Assembly (NCBI GenBank): GCA_038204185.1 | Contig: JBBRDE010000075.1 | Location: forward strand, 1 to 20,108 | Direction: 5' to 3' | From: Salmonirosea sp038204185 | GTDB taxonomy: Bacteria > Bacteroidota > Bacteroidia > Cytophagales > Spirosomataceae | Length of the DNA: 20,108 nucleotides | Notes under the pieces: generated by a model | Database searches by the model: none | What the model saw: the letters and a program-made list of their open reading frames with translations, nothing else | What the model was told of the DNA's origin: nothing | In this document: piece by piece, positions 1 to 7,509 of the stretch | Layout of the letters: the number at the start of each line of letters is the position of its first letter | Numbering within the stretch: position 1 is the stretch's first letter | Program-made: the position numbers and the translations under genes

Positions 1-303
1 GTGCTGGAAGGCAAAGCCAAAACCGTTCCCAATCAACCAGCCGTGGTACACAGTGCTTCCAATGGCTACTATGTTGTTCGGCAAGGGCCCTGGAAACTCA
101 TTGAAGGGCTGGGGTCAGGAGGTTTTACGGAGCCTAAGGTGATCAAACCTTCGCCCGGCGAACCAACGGGACAGCTTTTTAATCTGGCAAAGGATATTTC
201 TGAAACCCGGGATGTATTTAAAGAAAACCCGGAAAAGGTAAGGGAGTTGACCGAGCTTCTGAAGCGGATTCGGGAAAGTAAAAGCAGGGTACTGGTACCC
301 TAG
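1..303 (+). CDS. Sulfatase, C-terminal fragment (5' end outside window)
   Basis: This is the last 100 residues of a probable type I sulfatase (S1 family), which hydrolyses sulfate esters, usually on glycans in the periplasm. The visible part has the usual C-terminal pattern: a segment on re-reading the substrate site (HSASNGYYVVRQGPWKLIEG, residues ~17-36), then a 'GQLFNLAKDISETRDV' stretch like the 'eLYdLekDPgEtnNl' block near the end of sulfatases, then a short charged helix. The GTG at base 1 is almost certainly an internal Val codon, because the catalytic N-terminal two thirds are missing to the left. No active-site residue can be checked. A second complete sulfatase lies at 14781-16196. 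The FG-GAP gene follows 163 bp downstream on the same strand. Confidence 0.8.
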   Translation: MLEGKAKTVPNQPAVVHSASNGYYVVRQGPWKLIEGLGSGGFTEPKVIKPSPGEPTGQLFNLAKDISETRDVFKENPEKVRELTELLKRIRESKSRVLVP

Positions 304-466
304 ACAAAATAGAACAACCCCAATTCGATTCGTTGAATTTACCCGCTGACTGAATGGCTTTACTCGTTAAAGATAGCCTCGTAGAATCGGACGGCCGACG
401 CCGCGAAAAATTTGTAGAAAATCAGGTATTGAACATCCATAAACAAGCTTCGGAGAAGCGCAACGT

Positions 467-1711
467 ATGCTTTACTATCGAGTTCTCGTCTATGTAGGGG
501 CATGTGTCAGGATAGTTCTTTTCCTGATTTCCACAACGATAGTCGGATACGGACAATCCAAACCCTGGCTCCGACACACCATTGACTCCTCCTCAACGGG
601 AGCCGACGGAGTAAAGCTGGCCGATATCAATGGCGACGGACTACCCGACATTGTAACAGGCTGGGAGGAAGGAAACCGTACCCGCCTGTACCTGAACCCC
701 GGTAAAGCTAAAGCAAAGGCCCCCTGGCCTGCCGTCACGGTGGGCACGACGCCCAGCGTGGAAGATGCTGTCCTGGCTGATCTGGACGGCGATGGAAAGC
801 TGGAAGTGGTTAGTTGCACGGAGAAAGGCTCGGAAAAAATCTATGTGCATTGGTCGACATCCACCAATCTGCTTGACCCGAAACAATGGCGGCAGGAGGT
901 ACTACCCGCCTCCGTGGATAGAATGATGTGGATGTATGCTTATCCGTTTCAGCTCGACGGCAAGAATGGCGTAGATCTGGTAGCCGGAGGCAAGGATAAG
1001 AAAGCCGAAGTCGGTTGGTTTGAGGCACCGGCCGCGCCCCGTGACCTGGCTCAGTGGAAATGGCACAGCATGACGCCCGCCGGATGGATTATGTCCATTT
1101 TATTTCGGGATATGGACGGAGACGGGGATAGCGACGTAGTGATTACAGACCGGCAGGGTACCCTGCGCGGTGCCCGCTGGCTGGAAAATCCCGGAGAAGG
1201 CGAAGCGCAGAAAGCCCGATGGATAAGCCACATGATCGGTGGCGAAGGCCTGGAGGTCATGTTTATGGCGATGGCCGATACCGACGGCGATGGCATAGAA
1301 GAAGTAGTGATTACCGAAAAAACGCAGCAGACTATCCGCATACTCCAACGTCAGGACAAACAGGGCCTACACTGGAAAGAAACCACAAAAATCCCCATCC
1401 CTGACGACTACGGCCGCCCCAAATCCGTAGAGGTAGGCGATATCAACGGCGATGGCGTGATCGATATCGTGTACAGTACCGAAACCCAGGGCCTGGAAAA
1501 AAATGGCCTCGCCTGGCTTGATGGCAAAGATCTGAAAAAACCCAAGGTACCCTTCCACAGCATCTCAGGCATTCACAACGCCAAATACGACAAAGCCGAA
1601 CTGCTCGACCTGGATCAGGACGGGGATCTGGATCTATTGATCTGCGAAGAAAACTACGGTAAGAACAGCAAGGGGCTGGGGGTGATATGGTACGAGAATC
1701 CGCACCGGTAA
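467..1711 (+). CDS. Secreted FG-GAP/VCBS repeat beta-propeller protein
   Basis: A 414-residue exported protein. Residues ~10-30 form a hydrophobic signal peptide ending near GYGQ-SK. The rest carries six calcium-binding Dx(D/N)xDG loops at about residues 53, 105, 215, 271, 325 and 381 (DINGDG, DLDGDG, DMDGDG, DTDGDG, DINGDG, DLDQDG), each followed by a (V/I)(D/E)(I/L/V)V-type strand. This is the FG-GAP/VCBS repeat pattern of integrin-like seven-bladed propellers. Such proteins are often found beside sulfatases and glycoside hydrolases in Bacteroidota, but their biochemical role is mostly unknown; glycan binding or an uncharacterised enzyme are both possible. The ATG at 467 is the first start before the signal peptide, with a weak GGAG about 11 bases upstream. 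The stop lies 3 bp from the stop of the convergent cupin gene. Confidence 0.85.
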   Translation: MLYYRVLVYVGACVRIVLFLISTTIVGYGQSKPWLRHTIDSSSTGADGVKLADINGDGLPDIVTGWEEGNRTRLYLNPGKAKAKAPWPAVTVGTTPSVEDAVLADLDGDGKLEVVSCTEKGSEKIYVHWSTSTNLLDPKQWRQEVLPASVDRMMWMYAYPFQLDGKNGVDLVAGGKDKKAEVGWFEAPAAPRDLAQWKWHSMTPAGWIMSILFRDMDGDGDSDVVITDRQGTLRGARWLENPGEGEAQKARWISHMIGGEGLEVMFMAMADTDGDGIEEVVITEKTQQTIRILQRQDKQGLHWKETTKIPIPDDYGRPKSVEVGDINGDGVIDIVYSTETQGLEKNGLAWLDGKDLKKPKVPFHSISGIHNAKYDKAELLDLDQDGDLDLLICEENYGKNSKGLGVIWYENPHR

Positions 1712-1714
1712 TTA

Positions 1715-2281
1715 TTAGCCCACTTTCATCGGCGGCCCCACGACCCGCATCTCGTGCTCCATAAAAATCCGGGCAATTTCTTCTTTATCGGGTTCATGGT
1801 CCAGGGTGGCCATAGCTACAAAAAATTCCTCCAACTTCCCGGCAGGTTGCATGATGACGGTCATTTTGCCCCGTTCGGCGATTTGCACCCAGGCGTGGGG
1901 TACGTTGCGGGGCAGGAAAATACTATCCCCGGTTTTAAGTTCGTGTTTTTGGTCTCCTACCTGAAAATGATACTCGCCATCCAGAATATAGAAAATCTCA
2001 TCTTGATTGGGATGGACGTGCAAAGGTACCCCCCGCTTGGGCGATAGGCTGGTTTGTTCAAAAATAGCCAGGTCGCCGTTGGTATCCTTGCCGGATACCT
2101 TCACATCCATAATATTTTTATTTACGCCTTTCAATTGGATGTGGCCGTGGTAGCGGCCCTCGCCGGCTTTGGTGGAGAAGCCGACTCCATCCCTAAAAAC
2201 CTTATTCGGTACTTCACCGAACGAGAGGTACGGAGCGGCAACCATTACGGCCATGCCCCTGATGAATTTGTTTCTTTTCAT
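1715..2281 (-). CDS. Small exported cupin-domain protein
   Basis: A 188-residue single-domain cupin. The start is placed at the ATG ending at 2281, because MKRNKFIRGMAVMVAAPYLSFGE is a basic-then-hydrophobic leader. An upstream in-frame start at 2365 would add 28 residues that do not look conserved. Cupin motif 1 is seen at ~84-102: G-V-P-L-H-V-H-x4-E-x6-G, giving metal ligands H88, H90 and E95. Motif 2 is GDSIFLPRNVPHAW (118-131), with P124 and H129. So three histidines and a glutamate can hold a metal in a beta-barrel. The substrate is unknown; quercetinase-like dioxygenases, isomerases and sugar-binding cupins all share this layout. It is monocistronic and convergent with the FG-GAP gene. 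Its promoter must lie within 2282-2461. Confidence 0.8.
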   Translation of the reverse strand: MKRNKFIRGMAVMVAAPYLSFGEVPNKVFRDGVGFSTKAGEGRYHGHIQLKGVNKNIMDVKVSGKDTNGDLAIFEQTSLSPKRGVPLHVHPNQDEIFYILDGEYHFQVGDQKHELKTGDSIFLPRNVPHAWVQIAERGKMTVIMQPAGKLEEFFVAMATLDHEPDKEEIARIFMEHEMRVVGPPMKVG

Positions 2282-2424
2282 GATTTGTCGAAGGTTTTGA
2301 GAAAACGGTAAAGCAATGAAAATACAAGGACCAGGTTTCTCAGAAAGTAGTAAACCTAACCCCAAACAAATCTATTCAAATTTCAGGACTAGTTTTTCAC
2401 AAATTAGTGACCGGTAAAAGTCTA

Positions 2425-2454
2425 CTGGTGGCGGGCATTTCCACCCACTACCAG
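2425..2454 (-). terminator. Candidate terminator of the permease operon
   Basis: On the minus strand, 7 bp past the stop of the last permease gene, an 11-bp stem (CTGGTAGTGGG with CCCGCCACCAG, one mismatch, one G-U pair) closes an 8-base loop. It is followed by only a short T run (ACTTTT). The position is right for an operon end but the U tract is weak. Confidence 0.4.
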
Positions 2455-2461
2455 ATCTACC

Positions 2462-4891
2462 TCACTCCGACCGAAGACTCTTGACCGGATTCATCAGGGC
2501 CGCCTTCACGCTTTGGAAACTTACCGTCAACAGCGCGATTCCTACGGACAACAAACCCGCCAGCGCGAAAACCCACCAGCTGATGTCAATTTTATAAGCA
2601 AAATCCTGCAACCAGAAATTCATGGCGTACCAGGCGATGGGACTGGCGATGACAATGGAAATCGCAACCAGTTTCAGGAAATCCTTCGACAGCAAAGCCA
2701 CGACACTGGTCACGCTGGCGCCCAGTACCTTACGCACCCCGATTTCCTTCGTACGCTGCTCGGCGGTGAAAGTAGCCAACCCAAACAGGCCCAGACAGGC
2801 CACGAAGATCGTCAGACCAGCGAAGAGGCCGAGAATGCGGGCTGTTTTCTGTTCGGCGCGGTAGGTGGCGTTGAAGTTTTCTTCCAGGAAAGCGTACTCC
2901 AGCGGCTCATCGGCTACCAGGGTTTTCCATTGTTTTTCTACTGCGGTAATCAGAGCGGGTAAGTCGCGCGCTTTTACTTTGGCGAGGATCGCACCGTTGT
3001 TACCGCCCAGCGTCATCATCAGGGGCGTGATGCGCTCGTGCAGCGACTTGAAATGGAAGTCTTTTACTACGCCAATGGCGCGGTAGGTGGTTTTGGTACC
3101 ATCATTGTTGGGTCGGGTAACGGTATGGCCGATGGCGTCTTTTCCCCAACTCATTTCCCGAGCCGCCGTTTCGTTGAGGATAATGGCCGACGAATCTGTA
3201 CCGAAATCCGGCGAAAAATTGCGTCCGGCCACCATCGTCATACCCAACGTGGGAATGTAGTGTTCGTCTACTTCGTAGCGAATTCCCTTGGTAAACTCGT
3301 TGACTTTGTCATCACCGTATACCATGAAATTATTATTGAAGGTAGGGCCGGCGGGGACGTAGCCCGAGATCGTTGCATCCATAATCCGTGAATCCTGCAT
3401 GAGTTGTTTTCGGAATAGCTGCTCGTTCCCCCCCAGGCGGTGTGTACCCTGCAACACCAGTACCTGATCTTTGTCGTAGCCCAGTTTCGCATTTTGAATA
3501 AAGCGTAGCTGCTGGTACACAACCGTTGTGCCCACGATGAGGATGATCGAAATACAAAACTGCACCACGACCAGGGTACCCCGTAAGCCGATGCTCCGGC
3601 GCCCCCGGGAAAGATTCAAATGGGTACCCCCTTTCAAAACAGAGATGGGTTTGAAGGAAGAAAGGAAGAAAGCCGGATAGCTGCCCGCCAGAATTCCCAC
3701 GATCAACCCCAACAATAGTAAACCTGGCAATGACCAGGGCAGGGCGGTAAAGCTGAGCGTCAGATTTTTGTCAGCCAAATCATTAAAAAACGGCAAAGCC
3801 AGCCACACAAGGACCACCGCCAGTAGCAGCGCTACGGCAGTAAGCATAATAGAGTCGAGCAAAAACTGACCGACCAGCGTACTTTTCACCGAACCCATGA
3901 CCTTGCGAATGCCCACTTCCCGCGCTCTTTTGGAGGCTCCGGCGGTACTTAGATTCATGAAATTGATGCAGGCGATTAGCAGCATGAACAGCGCGATGGC
4001 TCCAAAAATATAGACGTAGCGAATATCCCCCGCAGCACTCAGATCGTAATCGAAATCGGAGTACAGGTGAATGTCGGTCAGGGGTTGTAAAATCAAACCC
4101 AACTCGTTGCCTTTCTCACGAAACGCCGCGTAGTTCATACCGAAAGCCTGCTTGATTTCAGGTCCCATGTATTTTTCCACAACCTGCGGCAGCTTGGCCT
4201 GCAATTTTTGCACATCATACCCCTCCGGCAGCACGAGGTAGGTGAAGAATTCCGACTGCATCCAGGAATTGACTTTGGCTTCTTCCAGTCCCGCCATCGA
4301 GATCAGAAAATCGTAATGAAAATGCGAGTTAACAGGCCATTCCGCCATGACGCCCGTGATTTCCAACACCTCATACCCTTGGGATGTAAGCGTTTTACCG
4401 ATCGGATCTTCGTTGCCAAAATACTTTTGGGCCATTTTCTCCGAGATAACCAGCGTATTGGGTTTGATCAAGGCGGTTTTTGGATTGCCTTTTACCAACG
4501 GAAAACTGAACACCTGAAAGAAATTGGAATCAGCGAAAGCTATGGAATTTTCTTTGAAAACGGCATCGCCCTTCCCCAGGTTGAGCGACCTACCCTGCCG
4601 AAGCCGCGTGGCTTCCAGTACCTCGGGGTAGTCGCGCTGCAAGGTTTGGGCGGTAGGTGGCATGACACTGGCCTCGTTGATCTTGTTGCCGCTCATGTTA
4701 GCCCGGAACGTAACCCGCACGATGCGATCAGCCTTCTCGTGGAAGCGATCGTAGCTCAGTTCATCCAGCACGAACAAACCAATGATCAGGCAAGTAGCCA
4801 AACCGAAAGCCAGCCCGACAATATTGATGGCAGAAAACGCCTTGCTACGCAGGAGGTTCCGGTAGGCGATTTTAATGTAATTTTTTAGCAT
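2462..4891 (-). CDS. FtsX/MacB-type ABC transporter permease (third of three)
   Basis: An 809-residue inner-membrane permease with two MacB_PCD-FtsX halves. TM1 is at ~19-42, followed by a long periplasmic domain. TM2 (~292-312) leads into the first cytoplasmic signature, CINFMNLST...KRAREVGIRKVMG (308-333). More TMs follow, then a second periplasmic domain. The second signature is CLGLFGLATFTAEQRTKEIG (699-718), with three final TMs. The protein ends in VSFQSVKAALMNPVKSLRSE, as do both paralogues with one or two changes. The start is the ATG ending at 4891 (MLKNYIKIAYRNLL), matching the two paralogues; an in-frame TTG at 4945 lies in the repeated spacer and is unlikely. The family works with MacB/LolD-like ATPases in export or envelope tasks; none is encoded here. 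Last gene of the unit, 116 bp after the previous permease. Confidence 0.88.
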   Translation of the reverse strand: MLKNYIKIAYRNLLRSKAFSAINIVGLAFGLATCLIIGLFVLDELSYDRFHEKADRIVRVTFRANMSGNKINEASVMPPTAQTLQRDYPEVLEATRLRQGRSLNLGKGDAVFKENSIAFADSNFFQVFSFPLVKGNPKTALIKPNTLVISEKMAQKYFGNEDPIGKTLTSQGYEVLEITGVMAEWPVNSHFHYDFLISMAGLEEAKVNSWMQSEFFTYLVLPEGYDVQKLQAKLPQVVEKYMGPEIKQAFGMNYAAFREKGNELGLILQPLTDIHLYSDFDYDLSAAGDIRYVYIFGAIALFMLLIACINFMNLSTAGASKRAREVGIRKVMGSVKSTLVGQFLLDSIMLTAVALLLAVVLVWLALPFFNDLADKNLTLSFTALPWSLPGLLLLGLIVGILAGSYPAFFLSSFKPISVLKGGTHLNLSRGRRSIGLRGTLVVVQFCISIILIVGTTVVYQQLRFIQNAKLGYDKDQVLVLQGTHRLGGNEQLFRKQLMQDSRIMDATISGYVPAGPTFNNNFMVYGDDKVNEFTKGIRYEVDEHYIPTLGMTMVAGRNFSPDFGTDSSAIILNETAAREMSWGKDAIGHTVTRPNNDGTKTTYRAIGVVKDFHFKSLHERITPLMMTLGGNNGAILAKVKARDLPALITAVEKQWKTLVADEPLEYAFLEENFNATYRAEQKTARILGLFAGLTIFVACLGLFGLATFTAEQRTKEIGVRKVLGASVTSVVALLSKDFLKLVAISIVIASPIAWYAMNFWLQDFAYKIDISWWVFALAGLLSVGIALLTVSFQSVKAALMNPVKSLRSE

Positions 4892-5038
4892 GGCTATTTT
4901 TGGGTAAAAAGGGAAGGGGGCAAGGGTTAAAAGATTAACGGTCAAAGGTTAAGAGAGCAGATAAACGTAGCCGTTTTACCATTCACCTTTAACCCTTAAC
5001 CTGATTTTTACTCGCTTCTGAGCGACTTTACCGGATTC
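4870..5038. repeat. Spacer repeat copy A (169 bp, pairs with 7341-7509)
   Basis: This stretch covers the first codons of the third permease, the whole 116-bp spacer and the last codons of the second permease. It matches 7341-7509 without gaps (offset 2471), with only six substitutions by eye. It contains an inverted repeat AAGGGTTAAA (4922-4931) / TTTAACCCTT (4988-4997) and a small AAACG-TAGC-CGTTT hairpin (4963-4976). Confidence 0.9.
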
Positions 5039-7362
5039 GTCAACGCAGCTTTCACACTCTGAAAACTGACGGTGAGCAGCGCTACCACCAGTGCCAGCAC
5101 TCCCGAAACAATGAATATCCACCACGGAATCTCGATGCGGTAGGCATAGTTCTGGAGCCAGTCGTGCAGGAAATACCAGGCTACGGGCGCGGCCACTACT
5201 GATGCTACACCGATCAGGTACACGTACTCTTTCGAAAGCATGAGCACAATGCTGGTTAAATTGGCACCCAGTACTTTACGGACACCGATTTCCTTGGTAC
5301 GTCGCTCGGCGGTATAGGCCGCTAAACCAAACAGGCCCAGGCAGGAAATAAAAATAGTCAGCAAGGAAAACGCATTGATCAGATTTCCGATTCGCTCTTC
5401 GCTGGCGAACTTCCTGTCATACTCTTCGTCGACAAACTTGTAGGCGAATGGATAAGCGGGGGTCAGTTTCTCGTAGATAGCCTGGGTACTTGCCAGAGCT
5501 TCCCGTGTGTTCACACCCTCCCGGAATCGAATGTTGAGCACAGAACGATGCTCCTGATCGAAAAACACTCCCGTAGGCCGCACGTTCTCGTAAGGTGAGT
5601 CCATTAGCACATCATCAATCACACCAATAACGTGGTACGTTTTGCCCCAATGCTCTACATTGACACCCAGTGGATCGCTTATATTCATCGCTTTCACCGC
5701 TGACGCGTTCAGCAATACGGCGGAACTGTCGGTAGCAAAGTCACGCGAAAAGCTCCGTCCGGCTTTCAGGCGAATGCCAAAGGTTTCCACATAGTCGTAA
5801 TCAGAGCTTACCGTTACCAACGTGACATTTTTATCACCGTCGTAGCGCACCCCGTTTGTATTTCGTATCTCGGTCATCGGGGCCAGGGTACCCGTTACCG
5901 AACTGACAAACCCGGAGTTCAGGAGTTCGTTTCGGAGTACCTCCTCCTTTTGTTTTAGTTGGTCTGGAAAGTCGGCCATGATGAGGTTGGAGCGGCTGTA
6001 CCCTACCGAACGATCTTTGGTGTAGCGCAACTGCTTACCGATAACCAGCACACTGATAATGAGTAAAATGGAAATTGTGAATTGCAGGCCCACCATTACT
6101 TTCCGGGGTAGGCCTGCGCTTTTCCCGACCCGCATCGTATTTTTCAGGGCCTGCATGGGCTGGAAGGAAGACAGATACAAGGCAGGATAAAGCCCCGCCG
6201 ACATACCTGTGACCAGCGTAATACCCAGACCAATGAGCCAGGCCACCGTATTCCGGTAAGGAAAAGAGATCATCTTGTCGGTTAGCACATTGAACCAGGG
6301 TAGCAGAAGTATCACCAGCAAAACGGCTAACGCGAAACCAAGAAGCGCCAGCAAATTCGACTCACCCAGAAAACGCGCTACCAACCGACCGCGCGACGAG
6401 CCAACGACTTTCCGGATACCTACTTCCTTGGCCCGCTTTTCGGAGCGCGCTGTGGACAGATTCATGAAATTGATACAGGCAATGAGCAGCACGAAGCCCG
6501 CCGCCCATATAAAGATGCGCACATAGTCGATCAGCCCACCCGCTATTTTTCCGTTCTCGAACTTATCGCGCAGCCGCCAGTCGAGCATGGCGTGGAGCAT
6601 GAGGGTTTGCCTTACCGTTTCATCGTTGGCCGTCAGAAAGGGCGCGATCTTCACCACTACCTGCTCCGCTGTGACGTTGGGTTTTACTTGAATATAGGTT
6701 CGGACTACGTTATTCCCCCAATTGTCATCCAGCGTTTTGTAAAAATCATCCATAATCGGATGAAGGCTATACGGCAAAACGCAATCGAATTCCAGGGTGG
6801 AGTTGGCCGGAATATCGGCCAGCACACCCGTCACTTTTACGTCAATCTGATTGTTGAATCGTACGATTTTACCGAGCGGATTATCTTCACCGAAAAGGGC
6901 AGAAGCCGTTTTTTGACTCAAGACGATAGAACGGGGCTCAGACAAGGCCGTGGGAGGGGTACCTTCGGTGAGCGGAAATGTGAAAATTTTCAAAAAATCC
7001 GGGTCAGCCAGGATTACTTCCCGATATAGCTTCTTATCCGCGACGGTCAGCAGCCGGGAAGCAGGCCATTCGACGCGGCTAGCGCGGGCTATGTCGGGGT
7101 ACGTCTGCTTCAGTCCTTCGGCTAGCGGGTAAGGGGTATTTCTGTTCGTCACTACGGTTCCGTCGCGCTCCGTGTTGCGCCCTACCTGGTAAATCGTGCC
7201 ATAGTTTTTATGAAACTGGTCGAAAGTCAACTCATCGTAGGCCCAGAGCGCGGCCATAAAACTACACGCCATACCCAGAGCCAACCCGGCAATATTCAGG
7301 GAAGTATAGCCTTTATTTTTCCAAAGACTGCGAAGGGCAATTTTAAGGTAATTTTTTAGCAT
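5008..7362 (-). CDS. FtsX/MacB-type ABC transporter permease (second of three)
   Basis: A 784-residue double-FtsX permease of the same family as its two neighbours. The N-terminus MLKNYLKIALRSLWKNKGYT leads into TM1 (~20-42). The first periplasmic domain spans ~45-280, TM2 is ~281-300, and the first signature CINFMNLSTARSEKRAKEVG is at 296-315. The second signature is CLGLFGLAAYTAERRTKEIG (674-693), before the last TMs and the shared C-terminal tail ending KSLRSE. The start is the ATG ending at 7362, by alignment with the paralogue at 4891. It is separated by 116 bp from the genes on both sides, and both spacers are copies of one sequence. The transported or handled substrate cannot be told from sequence. 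Orphan double permeases of this kind occur in multicopy arrays in Cytophagales and Acidobacteria. Confidence 0.88.
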   Translation of the reverse strand: MLKNYLKIALRSLWKNKGYTSLNIAGLALGMACSFMAALWAYDELTFDQFHKNYGTIYQVGRNTERDGTVVTNRNTPYPLAEGLKQTYPDIARASRVEWPASRLLTVADKKLYREVILADPDFLKIFTFPLTEGTPPTALSEPRSIVLSQKTASALFGEDNPLGKIVRFNNQIDVKVTGVLADIPANSTLEFDCVLPYSLHPIMDDFYKTLDDNWGNNVVRTYIQVKPNVTAEQVVVKIAPFLTANDETVRQTLMLHAMLDWRLRDKFENGKIAGGLIDYVRIFIWAAGFVLLIACINFMNLSTARSEKRAKEVGIRKVVGSSRGRLVARFLGESNLLALLGFALAVLLVILLLPWFNVLTDKMISFPYRNTVAWLIGLGITLVTGMSAGLYPALYLSSFQPMQALKNTMRVGKSAGLPRKVMVGLQFTISILLIISVLVIGKQLRYTKDRSVGYSRSNLIMADFPDQLKQKEEVLRNELLNSGFVSSVTGTLAPMTEIRNTNGVRYDGDKNVTLVTVSSDYDYVETFGIRLKAGRSFSRDFATDSSAVLLNASAVKAMNISDPLGVNVEHWGKTYHVIGVIDDVLMDSPYENVRPTGVFFDQEHRSVLNIRFREGVNTREALASTQAIYEKLTPAYPFAYKFVDEEYDRKFASEERIGNLINAFSLLTIFISCLGLFGLAAYTAERRTKEIGVRKVLGANLTSIVLMLSKEYVYLIGVASVVAAPVAWYFLHDWLQNYAYRIEIPWWIFIVSGVLALVVALLTVSFQSVKAALTNPVKSLRSE

Positions 7363-7509
7363 GGCTATTTTTGGGTACAAAGGGAAGGGGTCAAGGGTTA
7401 AAAGATTAACGGTCAAAGGTCAAGAGAGCAGATAAACGTAGCCGTTTTACCATTCCCCTTTAACCCTTAACCTGATTTTTACTCGCTTCTGAGCGACTTC
7501 ACCGGATTC
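7341..7509. repeat. Spacer repeat copy B (169 bp, pairs with 4870-5038)
   Basis: Second copy of the repeat at 4870-5038. It sits at the equivalent place between the first and second permease genes and spans the start codon of one and the stop codon of the other. The inverted repeat AAGGGTTAAA / TTTAACCCTT is at 7393-7402 / 7459-7468. All six differences from copy A are single substitutions; there are no indels. Confidence 0.9.

Noticed and set aside
2401..2480. Plus-strand stretch reading VTGKSLLVAGISTHYQIYLT and ending at a TGA after 25 codons
   Set aside because: Peptide-like by eye, but no usable start codon upstream except within the cupin promoter region, too short, and it overlaps the terminator hairpin.
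4892..4945. N-terminal extension MTVNLLTL... of two permeases from TTG codons in the spacers
   Set aside because: The extension is encoded by the repeated non-coding spacer, uses TTG, and the paralogue at 9956 starts directly at the MLxNYxKIAxR block.
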